Shown here: positions 8,623-16,057 of the stretch, piece after piece
Layout: each line of letters opens with the position of its first letter
How positions within the stretch are numbered: position 1 is the first letter of the stretch
Origin: an uncultured Eubacteriales bacterium
GTDB taxonomy: Bacteria > Bacillota > Clostridia > Peptostreptococcales > Anaerovoracaceae
Assembly: GCA_902775345.1 (NCBI GenBank)
Contig: CACYLW010000002.1
Coordinates: 116,065 to 180,064 of the forward strand
Length of the DNA stretch: 64,000 bases
Direction: 5' to 3'
Notes under the pieces: model-generated
What the model was told of the DNA's origin: nothing
What the model saw: the letters and a program-made list of their open reading frames with translations, nothing else
Database searches by the model: none
Position numbers and translations under genes: made by a program

Positions 8623-10020
8623 ATGAAAAAGCTGATAAAAAACGGAATGATCGCCACGGATACAGAAGTTTTCAATGGTGACATTCTGATTGACGGAGAA
8701 AAGATTATCGAAATCGGAAGAAGCATCAGTGCTGATGACGCCGAAGTGATCGACGCTTCAGGCAAATACGTGATCCCGGGTGCTGTTGACGTGCATACGC
8801 ACATGGATCTGGACGTAGGATTTGCAAGGGCTATAGACGATTTCTACGACGGGACCGTGGCAGCGGCCTGCGGCGGCACCACTACCATCGTTGACCATAT
8901 GGCTTTCGGACCTAAGGACTGCAGCCTCTGGCATCAGGTGAATGAGTACCACCGTCTGGCGGACGGAAATGCGGTCGTCGACTACGGATTCCACGGAGTT
9001 TTCCAGCACCTTCATGAATCGACTCTTGAAGAAATGAAAGAGATCATGGAGAAAGAAGGGATCACAAGCTTCAAGGTCTACATGACTTACGACTACAGGC
9101 TGCATGACGACGAGATCTTCTGTGTCCTGAGAGCCGCTAAGGAGGCGGGGATAGTCATAACCGTCCACTGTGAGAACCACGGTGTCATCACACAGCTCAG
9201 AAAAGAATTCGTCGGTGAAGGCAAGACCGAAGCTAAATACCATCCGCTCAGCAGACCTGACAGATGTGAGGCTGAGGCTGTCAACAGGATGATACATCTT
9301 GCCGCGATGGCAGGAGATGCGCCGCTTTACATAGTGCATCTGTCAAGCGCTGAAGGTCTTCACGAGGTGCAGAAGGCAAGAGCAGAGCACAGACCGAATC
9401 TGGGAGTCGAGACGTGCATACAGTACCTTATCCTTACAGATAAGGAGTATGAGGATCCTGAAGAAGGACTCAAGGCTGTCATGTCGCCGCCTCTCCGCAA
9501 GGATCAGGACAGGGAAGAACTCTGGCAGGCTCTCGCTGAAGGGACTGTCGATACTGTCGCAACAGACCACTGCCCGTTCCACTACAAGGCCGGAAAGGCT
9601 GAGAAGCAGTATGGAAAGGACGACTTCACAAAATGCCCTAACGGAGCGCCTGGAGTACAGGAGAGGCTGATGCTGCTCTTCTCGGAGGGTTTCATGAAGG
9701 GACGCCTGAGTCTGCCTCAGGTGGTCAAGTACAGCTCGTCGAATCCGTGCAGAATGTTCGGCATGTATCCGCAGAAGGGAAGCCTGGAGCAGGGTACGGA
9801 CGCTGACATAGTCATCATCGATCCTGAAAAGAAGACGAAAATAGACACGGATTATATAAAGGGCGCTTCAGACTATTCATGCTACGATGGCATGGAGCTG
9901 GAGGGAAGGATCGAAAAGGTCTTCCTCAGGGGCGAAGAGATCGTAAGCGAAGGCGAATTCCTCGGTAAGAGAGGAGACGGAAGGTATCTCAGACGCGGCA
10001 GGAGCATTCTTGCAGAATAA
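8623..10020 (+). CDS. hyuA: Dihydropyrimidinase/hydantoinase-type cyclic amidohydrolase
   Basis: 465 residues from ATG 8623 (a GTG at 8614 overlapping the previous stop would add three). A dihydropyrimidinase-fold enzyme: DVHTHMD metal ligands near residues 57-62, the lysine expected to be carboxylated in SFKVYMT near 150, VHCEN near 182, IVHLSS near 236 and ATDHCPF with the catalytic Asp near 313. It hydrolyses cyclic amide rings and in this cluster is expected to open a ring made from the purine. It follows xdhD with the two genes nearly touching, so they are co-translated. After its stop there is an operator-like palindrome and a new promoter, so this gene closes the first transcription unit. 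Substrate is not provable from sequence. Confidence 0.92.
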   Translation: MKKLIKNGMIATDTEVFNGDILIDGEKIIEIGRSISADDAEVIDASGKYVIPGAVDVHTHMDLDVGFARAIDDFYDGTVAAACGGTTTIVDHMAFGPKDCSLWHQVNEYHRLADGNAVVDYGFHGVFQHLHESTLEEMKEIMEKEGITSFKVYMTYDYRLHDDEIFCVLRAAKEAGIVITVHCENHGVITQLRKEFVGEGKTEAKYHPLSRPDRCEAEAVNRMIHLAAMAGDAPLYIVHLSSAEGLHEVQKARAEHRPNLGVETCIQYLILTDKEYEDPEEGLKAVMSPPLRKDQDREELWQALAEGTVDTVATDHCPFHYKAGKAEKQYGKDDFTKCPNGAPGVQERLMLLFSEGFMKGRLSLPQVVKYSSSNPCRMFGMYPQKGSLEQGTDADIVIIDPEKKTKIDTDYIKGASDYSCYDGMELEGRIEKVFLRGEEIVSEGEFLGKRGDGRYLRRGRSILAE

Positions 10021-10031
10021 AATATTTTCAC

Positions 10032-10048
10032 ACTAAAACAATTTTAGT
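10032..10048. promoter_or_regulatory. Perfect AT-rich inverted repeat, operator candidate before ygeW
   Basis: ACTAAAA, three bases, TTTTAGT: a perfect 7-bp palindrome 17 bases upstream of the -35 box of the ygeW promoter. It has no GC stem or T-run, so it is unlikely to be a terminator. Its left part overlaps TTTTCACACTAAAA (10025-10038), which is nearly identical to a site before ygeY. Confidence 0.45.
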
Positions 10049-10065
10049 TTTTATGCTTCAAACTA

Positions 10066-10093
10066 TTGAAATGCCTGGGGACAGGTATATAAT
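10066..10093 (+). promoter_or_regulatory. Sigma-A promoter for ygeW-arcC
   Basis: TTGAAA at 10066-10071 and a perfect TATAAT at 10088-10093, 16 bases apart, about 85 bases before the ygeW start. It makes ygeW and the carbamate kinase gene an independently controlled unit inside the cluster. Confidence 0.7.
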
Positions 10094-10177
10094 AAAATTA
10101 ATTAAGGAAAGCAAAAATATTTTTAGAAGATATAAATTTTAAGGAAGATATAGCAGAGATTTATAAGGAGAGGAACT

Positions 10178-11374
10178 ATGTCAAAGACAAAAGAACTGGC
10201 AGAAAAGCTCGCGAAGCTGAACATCGCGGACATGTATGAGAACGATTTCTTCCTGACATGGGAGAAGACAGACGATGAAATCGAGGCGGTATTCGCTGTG
10301 GCAGACGCGCTGAGAGACCTGAGAGAGCGCAACAAATCCACAAAGATCTTCGACTCGGGACTCGGAATCTCGATCTTCCGTGATAATTCCACAAGGACAC
10401 GTTTCTCATTTGCGAGCGCATGCAACCTCCTCGGACTTGAGGTAGCGGATCTCGACGAGAAGAAATCGCAGATCGCTCACGGAGAGACCGTTCGCGAGAC
10501 AGCTACCATGATCTCATTCATGGCAGACGTCATCGGTATCCGTGATGACATGTACATTGGCAAAGGTAACGCTTACATGCACGAGTTCGTTGATTCTGTC
10601 ACACAGGCATATCACGATGGCGAGCTCGAGCAGAAACCGACACTTGTAAACCTGCAGTGCGATATCGACCATCCGACACAGTCAATGGCCGATGCTCTGC
10701 ATATCATCCATGAGTTTGGCGGAGTAGAGAACCTGAAGGGAAAGAAGATCGCCATGAGCTGGGCTTATTCCCCGTCATACGGCAAGCCTCTTTCGGTTCC
10801 GCAGGGAATCATCGGACTTCTGACACGTTTCGGAATGGATGTCGTTCTTGCTCATCCGGAAGGATATGAGGTAATGAGCGATGTCGTAGAAGTCGCAAAG
10901 AAGAACGCAGCTGAAGCCGGCGGAAAGTTCACTGTAACAAACGACATGAAGGAAGCTTTCAAAGACGCAGACGTCGTATATCCGAAGAGCTGGGCTCCTT
11001 TCGCAGCAATGGAGGTACGTACTGACCTTTACGGCAAGGGCGATTTCGATGGAATCGACAAGCTCGAAAAGGAACTGCTCGCTCAGAACGCAACACATCA
11101 GGACTGGCTCGTCGATGACGAGATGATGAAGCTGACAAAGAACGGTCTTGATACTCTGTACATGCATCCGCTTCCTGCTGACATCCAGGGCATCTCCTGT
11201 GAGCACGGCGAAGTTACTGCAAAGGTATTTGACCACGCACGTGACTCGCTGTACAAAGAGGCATCAAACAAGCCTTACATCATTGCAGCCATGATCTTCC
11301 TTGCTAAGGTCAAGGATCCTGTTGCTGCACTGAAGAAACTCGATGAGGAAGCAAACCCTAGAAGATCATTCTGA
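10178..11374 (+). CDS. ygeW: Knotted carbamoyltransferase YgeW
   Basis: 398 residues, against 396 in E. coli YgeW. It belongs to the aspartate/ornithine carbamoyltransferase fold. The carbamoyl-phosphate loop STRTRF is near residue 72, HPTQSMAD near 165 and MHPLPADI near 329. AAGGAGAGG lies ahead of the ATG. The transferred group's partner is unknown for this family; here it probably works in the reverse direction, splitting a carbamoylated product of purine ring opening with phosphate to give carbamoyl phosphate for the kinase that follows 18 bases later. Structural work on the family shows a knotted backbone. Family assignment is secure; direction and substrate are inferred from neighbours. 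Confidence 0.94.
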   Translation: MSKTKELAEKLAKLNIADMYENDFFLTWEKTDDEIEAVFAVADALRDLRERNKSTKIFDSGLGISIFRDNSTRTRFSFASACNLLGLEVADLDEKKSQIAHGETVRETATMISFMADVIGIRDDMYIGKGNAYMHEFVDSVTQAYHDGELEQKPTLVNLQCDIDHPTQSMADALHIIHEFGGVENLKGKKIAMSWAYSPSYGKPLSVPQGIIGLLTRFGMDVVLAHPEGYEVMSDVVEVAKKNAAEAGGKFTVTNDMKEAFKDADVVYPKSWAPFAAMEVRTDLYGKGDFDGIDKLEKELLAQNATHQDWLVDDEMMKLTKNGLDTLYMHPLPADIQGISCEHGEVTAKVFDHARDSLYKEASNKPYIIAAMIFLAKVKDPVAALKKLDEEANPRRSF

Positions 11375-11392
11375 AAAGAAGGTGCTACTCAA

Positions 11393-12337
11393 ATGAAAAA
11401 GAAGAAAATCGTAGTCGCGCTTGGCGGCAACGCCCTGGGCAGCAATCTGGTAGAGCAGATGAGATCGGTAACTGATGCGGTCAAACCTATCGCTGACCTG
11501 ATCGAAGAGGGGTATGAAGTGGTGGTTACCCACGGAAACGGCCCTCAGGTCGGAGTAATTCAGGATGCGATGACACTTCTTTCAAGGGAGAATCCTGAAA
11601 AACACCCGCACTTTCCTCTGTCCGTATGCACAGCCATGAGCCAGGGCTATATCGGATATGATATCCAGAATAAACTCAGAGAAGAGCTCCTCGACAGGGG
11701 CATCAAAAAAGATGTTACCAGCGTCCTTACTCAGGTGCTGGTAGATCCTGAGGATCCTGCGTTCCAGAATCCTACAAAGCCTATCGGCCCGTTCCTTACA
11801 AAGGAAGAAGCGGAAGCCAAAAAGAAACTGAGAAATCACGTCTTCATTGAGGACGCCGGAAGAGGCTACAGAAGAGTAGTTGCCAGCCCTGAACCGAAAG
11901 CGATCATAGAGATCGATACGATCAGAACGCTCGCGGATTCGGGCCATATCGTGGTAGCTGCAGGGGGCGGCGGGATCCCTGTGACAAAGGCAGAGAACAA
12001 TCACCTTAAAGGTTCACCTGCCGTGATCGACAAGGACCGCGCATCGGAACTTCTTGCGGAAGAACTGGACGCTGACTTCCTGATCATTCTCACCGCTGTT
12101 GAGAACGCAATGATAAACTTCAGGAAGCCAGGCGAAAAGAAGCTGGGTGATATTACTGTAGAAGAGGCAAAGAAGTATATTGCGGAAGGGCAGTTCGCTC
12201 CGGGGTCAATGCTTCCTAAGGTAGAAGCCGCGGTCAAGTTCGCTGAATCCAAGCCGGGAAGAGTAGCTCTTATAACTCTGCTTGAGAAAGCCAAGGACGG
12301 AATCAACGGAAAGACCGGAACACGCATCCACGCATAA
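11393..12337 (+). CDS. arcC: Carbamate kinase
   Basis: 314 residues, the usual length. It shows the amino-acid-kinase fold signature VVALGGNAL at residues 7-15, the THGNGPQVG loop near 45 and a glycine-rich AAGGGGIPV near 190. The enzyme converts carbamoyl phosphate and ADP to ATP, ammonia and carbon dioxide. With YgeW directly upstream it gives the pathway its substrate-level phosphorylation step, as YqeA does in E. coli. A good AAGAAGGTG ribosome site lies before the ATG. A strong hairpin follows the stop codon and separates it from the convergent regulator. Confidence 0.95.
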   Translation: MKKKKIVVALGGNALGSNLVEQMRSVTDAVKPIADLIEEGYEVVVTHGNGPQVGVIQDAMTLLSRENPEKHPHFPLSVCTAMSQGYIGYDIQNKLREELLDRGIKKDVTSVLTQVLVDPEDPAFQNPTKPIGPFLTKEEAEAKKKLRNHVFIEDAGRGYRRVVASPEPKAIIEIDTIRTLADSGHIVVAAGGGGIPVTKAENNHLKGSPAVIDKDRASELLAEELDADFLIILTAVENAMINFRKPGEKKLGDITVEEAKKYIAEGQFAPGSMLPKVEAAVKFAESKPGRVALITLLEKAKDGINGKTGTRIHA

Positions 12338-12342
12338 TAAAA

Positions 12343-12364
12343 GCGCGCCTCGTCTGAGGCGCGC
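12343..12364 (-). terminator. Perfect GC hairpin between convergent arcC and the PAS regulator
   Basis: GCGCGCCTC, loop GTCT, GAGGCGCGC: a perfect 9-bp stem. Read on the minus strand it is followed by TTTTATTATG, so it is a normal terminator for the regulator. On the plus strand no T-run follows, so for arcC it would be weaker. Confidence 0.8.
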
Positions 12365-12378
12365 ACCATTACAAGGCT

Positions 12379-13026
12379 TCACTCGGCGGACGATCTGATC
12401 TCGTCGAGGTAGCTGTACAGGGTGTAGGTCGAGATGCCGAAGAACTGGCAGACCTTAGGACCCGATTTGGTCACGAGGAATGCTCCGCGTTCATCGAGAA
12501 ACTTTATGGCGCGTATCTTCTCATCCTTGCTCATGAGTGCTGTCGGCTTGCCTATCAGTTTTACACTGTGGTCGAGCAGCTCATCGAGCAGGTCGGAAAC
12601 GTTTCCGGAGATCGCTTCAGGCTCCTGACCCGGCTGGTCCTGTCCTGTAAAGGCCCGGATGGCATCATCCACGGCGACAAACATGCTTATGTCGTAATTG
12701 ATGCCCATGAGTCCGATCACCTTGCCGTCATCATCGCGGATGAAGAGGGTAGTGGACTTAAGGACTCTGCCGTCAGATGTCTTGGTGAGGTAAGAGATGC
12801 GGTCCTCGATCATTCCGGGATTTTCCCTGAGGGACTCCAGTACTATATGCGAAGGGCCGTCACCTATGGAACGGCCGGTAACGTGACCGTTTTCTATCGC
12901 TATGATGGTGTGCTCATGATCATCGCCTCTGAGGTCGTGGATCACGACTTCGCAGTTGCGGCCAAACTGACCGGCAAGGCCCCTGGCTACATGAGCAGCA
13001 AACTCAAACCGTTTATCAGGCTTCAT
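12379..13026 (-). CDS. YheO-like PAS/HTH transcriptional regulator of the purine cluster
   Basis: 215 residues. The first 110 or so match the YheO-type PAS domain (for example CEVVIHDL near residue 26 and a GLMGINYD segment near 109). The C-terminal 60 residues carry a helix-turn-helix (ERGAFLVTKSGPKVCQFFGI, then STYTLYSYLDEIR). GGGAG lies six bases ahead of the ATG on the minus strand. It is divergent from ygeY and convergent with arcC, so it sits inside the cluster it most likely controls. PAS domains of this type bind small ligands; a purine or a breakdown product is a fair guess. Its operator may be the TTTTCACAMTAAAA sites at 10025 and 13092. Confidence 0.85.
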   Translation of the reverse strand: MKPDKRFEFAAHVARGLAGQFGRNCEVVIHDLRGDDHEHTIIAIENGHVTGRSIGDGPSHIVLESLRENPGMIEDRISYLTKTSDGRVLKSTTLFIRDDDGKVIGLMGINYDISMFVAVDDAIRAFTGQDQPGQEPEAISGNVSDLLDELLDHSVKLIGKPTALMSKDEKIRAIKFLDERGAFLVTKSGPKVCQFFGISTYTLYSYLDEIRSSAE

Positions 13027-13091
13027 ATGATGCTCCCACTTTCGTATGATGCTTAGTAAATATCCATATTCATTTTAACAACAAAAACTTT

Positions 13092-13105
13092 TTTTCACAA
13101 TAAAA
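13092..13105. promoter_or_regulatory. Shared motif TTTTCACAATAAAA before ygeY, possible regulator operator
   Basis: TTTTCACAATAAAA here and TTTTCACACTAAAA at 10025-10038 differ in one base of 14. Both are in AT-rich regions upstream of genes of the same pathway, and this one lies in the divergent region between the regulator and ygeY. Confidence 0.4.
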
Positions 13106-13137
13106 ATGATTCATTGAAGACACGGAGGTAGATAACA

Positions 13138-14538
13138 ATGATTCCGGATTATGAAGCTATAAAGAAAGCCGCTGAGAACTACGGACCGGAGATCAGCAGA
13201 TTCCTGAGAGACATGATCTCGCATCCGAGCGAAAGCGCTGAAGAAGGCGAAGTAGTAGCATGCATCAAGGCTGAGATGGAAAAGCTCGGCTATGACAAGG
13301 TGGAAGTTGACGGCCTCGGCAACGTGATCGGCTGGATGGGAGACGGAGACAAGATCATTGCCATCGATTCCCACATCGACACTGTAGGCATCGGAAACAT
13401 CAACAACTGGACTGACGATCCTTACAAGGGTTATGAGACAGACGACATCATCTACGGCCGCGGCGGCTCCGATCAGGAAGGCGGAATGGCTTCGGCAGTA
13501 TACGGCACAAAAATCATGAAAGATCTCGGCCTCATCCCTGAAGGATATAAGATCATGGTAGTCGGCTCCGTTATGGAAGAGGACTGCGACGGAATGTGCT
13601 GGCAGTACATCGTAAACAAATACTTCAACGGACCGGAAGACGCAAGAAGCAAGATCGACTTCGTCATCTCCACGGAACCTACTGACGGCGGTGTATACAG
13701 AGGACACAGAGGCCGCATGGAGATCAGAGTAGACGTAAAGGGAATCTCATGCCACGGCAGTGCTCCTGAAAGAGGCGACAACGCTATCTACAAGATGGCA
13801 GACATCATCAGCGATGTGAGAGCTCTTAACAACAACGATTGCACAGAGAGCACTTCGATCCGCGGACTGGCAAAGATGCTCGAGCCTGAGTTCAATCCGG
13901 ATCACTATGAGGACGCAAGATTCCTCGGACGCGGCACATGCACAGTATCCCAGATCTTCTACACATCACCGAGCCGCTGCGCTGTTGCAGACTCCTGCGC
14001 TATCTCGATCGACAGACGTATGACAGCAGGTGAGACATGGGACAGCTGCCTCGAAGAGGTAAGACAGCTTCCTAGCGTACAGAAGTACGGCGATGACGTA
14101 AAGGTTTCGATGTACATGTATGACCGTCCGTCCTGGACAGGCGAAGTGTACGAGACAGAGTGCTACTTCCCGACATGGATCAACAAGGAGAGCTCCGCTC
14201 ACGTAAAGGCTCTCGTAGAGGCCCACAAGGCGCTCTTCGGAGACAAGAGGATAGGATCGCCTAGCGCAATGCACCTCAGAGAAGGACGTCCGCTCTGCGA
14301 CAAGTGGACATTCTCCACAAACGGCGTATCCATCCAGGGCCGTTACGGCATCCCATGCGTAGGCTTCGGACCTGGAGCAGAGAGCCAGGCTCACGCTCCT
14401 AACGAGATCACATGGAAGCAGGATCTCGTGACATGCGCAGCACTCTACGCTGCAGCTATTCCTCTGTATCCTGATCAGGAAAAGACAGGCGATGTAAGCC
14501 AGTTCCGTCAGGGCAAGACAAATAACGACATAAAGTAA
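13138..14538 (+). CDS. ygeY: YgeY, M20-family metallohydrolase of the selenium/purine cluster
   Basis: 466 residues of the M20 zinc peptidase/deacylase fold. Metal-site motifs: IDSHIDTVG near residues 76-84, [10 protein letters not shown] near 108, the EEDCDG general-base pair near 148, STEPTDG near 179, and the dimer-domain CHGSAPE near 205. The E. coli YgeY has about 400 residues, so this one is longer, mainly in its C-terminal half. It should hydrolyse an amide or ureido bond in an intermediate of purine breakdown. GGAGG nine bases before the ATG fixes the start. It is transcribed away from the regulator and ends in a good terminator, so it forms its own unit. The substrate is not visible from sequence. 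Confidence 0.9.
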   Translation: MIPDYEAIKKAAENYGPEISRFLRDMISHPSESAEEGEVVACIKAEMEKLGYDKVEVDGLGNVIGWMGDGDKIIAIDSHIDTVGIGNINNWTDDPYKGYETDDIIYGRGGSDQEGGMASAVYGTKIMKDLGLIPEGYKIMVVGSVMEEDCDGMCWQYIVNKYFNGPEDARSKIDFVISTEPTDGGVYRGHRGRMEIRVDVKGISCHGSAPERGDNAIYKMADIISDVRALNNNDCTESTSIRGLAKMLEPEFNPDHYEDARFLGRGTCTVSQIFYTSPSRCAVADSCAISIDRRMTAGETWDSCLEEVRQLPSVQKYGDDVKVSMYMYDRPSWTGEVYETECYFPTWINKESSAHVKALVEAHKALFGDKRIGSPSAMHLREGRPLCDKWTFSTNGVSIQGRYGIPCVGFGPGAESQAHAPNEITWKQDLVTCAALYAAAIPLYPDQEKTGDVSQFRQGKTNNDIK

Positions 14539-14562
14539 GCTGCTCCGGATATGGAATACGGT

Positions 14563-14593
14563 CCCGCATCCTCATGAAGGGTGCGGGGCTTTT
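14563..14593 (+). terminator. Rho-independent terminator after ygeY
   Basis: A 9-bp stem, CCCGCATCC with GGGTGCGGG (one G-T pair), loop of seven, followed by GCTTTTG. It ends the ygeY transcript. Confidence 0.85.
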
Positions 14594-14675
14594 GTTGTGA
14601 AAGCGGCTTATTTATGATATTCTCACTATGTATGGGCAACTATATGGATCGAGTTTTAAAGGAGAGGGAGAACCG

Positions 14676-15251
14676 ATGAAGAAAATGGAAGAAATGATAC
14701 TGAAAGAGGGCAAAGTGCTGCCGGGCGGAGTGCTCAAGGTAGGAAGTTTCCTCAATCAGCAGGTAGATACAAAATTCATGAAGGAGATCGGAGATGAGAT
14801 CGCGCGTCTGTATGAGGGCGAGGACATCACTAAGATCCTGACTATCGAATCATCGGGCATTCCTATCGCCATCTCGGCAGGCTTCGCAATGAAGGTCAAG
14901 GTAGTCTATGCCAAGAAGAACAAGTCTTCTAACGTTTCCGGCGATGTTTATTCAACTCCGGTCAAGTCATTTACACACGGAGTTACCAACAATGTCGTGG
15001 TTACGAAGGAGTATCTTTCGCCTGAGGACCGCATCCTTGTAGTCGATGATTTCCTGGCCCACGGAAGCGCGCTTTCAGGACTTATAGATATAGTCAATCA
15101 GTCGGGAGCTACTCTTGTAGGCTGTGTTGCAGCTATCGAGAAGGGTTTCCAGATGGGCGGAGACAGGCTCAGAGAACAGGGTTACAGGATCGAGTCTCTC
15201 GCTATCATCGATGAGATGACAGATGACGGGATCACATTCCGTGAGCAGTAA
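14676..15251 (+). CDS. xpt: Xanthine phosphoribosyltransferase
   Basis: 191 residues, matching Bacillus Xpt (about 194). The PRPP-binding signature ILVVDDFLAHGSA is near residues 120-132 and LTIESSGIPIA near 49. It makes XMP from xanthine and PRPP, thereby saving part of the xanthine from degradation. The ATG at 14676 is preferred over one at 14628 because GGAGAGGGAG lies just before it and the family begins here. The xpt genes of many Firmicutes carry a guanine riboswitch; the 80 bases upstream here do not contain one that I can recognise. Its position just after the purine cluster fits its role. Confidence 0.93.
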   Translation: MKKMEEMILKEGKVLPGGVLKVGSFLNQQVDTKFMKEIGDEIARLYEGEDITKILTIESSGIPIAISAGFAMKVKVVYAKKNKSSNVSGDVYSTPVKSFTHGVTNNVVVTKEYLSPEDRILVVDDFLAHGSALSGLIDIVNQSGATLVGCVAAIEKGFQMGGDRLREQGYRIESLAIIDEMTDDGITFREQ

Positions 15252-15262
15252 GAAAATAACGA

Positions 15263-16057
15263 ATGAATATAACTATCGGTGGATTAAACATAAACTATAA
15301 AATAAGCGGACCGGACGGGAGCAAGGATGCTCCTGTTCTTGTGGTGCTCCAGGGCTGGGGGACCGGCATGGAGATATACGACTCAGTCGCAGCGGCGATA
15401 AATGACAGATACCGCGTGGTCCAGTTCGACCTTCCGGGATTCGGCGCCAGCGATGAGCCTGAGGAGCCGTGGAACGTCGACGCGTACGCGGACTTCTTCT
15501 GCAGCTTTATGGAGGCTCTTGGCATAAAGAAGGCAGCTCTCCTCGGTCACTCCTATGGCGGAAGAGTCATAATCAAGCTGGCTGCCAGGGACAGTCTTCC
15601 GTTTGAGATAGAGAAGATCGTTCTGGTGGACAGCGCCGGCGTCATGCCTGAGCGCAGCACATCGCAGAAGTTCAAAGTGAAGCTGTACAAGATCAAGAGG
15701 ACCTTCCTCATGAGCAAGCCGGTGCACGCGATGTTCCCTGAGGTCATCGATTACTGGATGAGCAAGCAGGGATCCGAAGACTACAGAAACGCGAGCCCGG
15801 TAATGAAGCGCTGTCTTGTGCTTGCTGTCAACGAAGACCTGCAGCATCTGATGCCTTCGGTGAGGCAGGAAGTGCTGCTCGTATGGGGAGATCTCGACCT
15901 CGATACGCCGATAAGCGATGCTCATAAGATGGAAGCGAAGATGCCGAACGCGGCTCTCGTTGTGCTTGAGGGAACTGATCACTATTCCTTCCTGTACAAG
16001 CCGGTTGAATTCAGGGGCATACTGAGGGCATTCCTCGGGATCGGAGGTGCGGCATGA
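15263..16057 (+). CDS. Alpha/beta-fold hydrolase
   Basis: 264 residues with the alpha/beta-hydrolase fold: oxyanion-hole region QGWGTG near residue 32, nucleophile elbow GHSYGG near 95, a catalytic Asp candidate in WGDLDLDTP near 208 and the His in GTDHYSF near 238. No signal peptide is seen, so it acts in the cytoplasm. Its stop overlaps the start of the MurF-like gene by four bases (ATGA), showing translational coupling, and D-Ala-D-Ala ligase follows. The function is not known; context points to a cell-wall precursor or a lipid ester, but this family is too broad for a substrate call. Confidence 0.85.
   Translation: MNITIGGLNINYKISGPDGSKDAPVLVVLQGWGTGMEIYDSVAAAINDRYRVVQFDLPGFGASDEPEEPWNVDAYADFFCSFMEALGIKKAALLGHSYGGRVIIKLAARDSLPFEIEKIVLVDSAGVMPERSTSQKFKVKLYKIKRTFLMSKPVHAMFPEVIDYWMSKQGSEDYRNASPVMKRCLVLAVNEDLQHLMPSVRQEVLLVWGDLDLDTPISDAHKMEAKMPNAALVVLEGTDHYSFLYKPVEFRGILRAFLGIGGAA

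Noticed and set aside
12343-12364. Hairpin as a strong terminator for arcC
   Set aside because: No T-run follows on the plus strand; it fits the minus-strand regulator better.
14592-14618. Promoter for xpt (TTGTTG and TATGAT)
   Set aside because: The spacer is only 15 bases and the -35 overlaps the terminator T-run; too weak to list.
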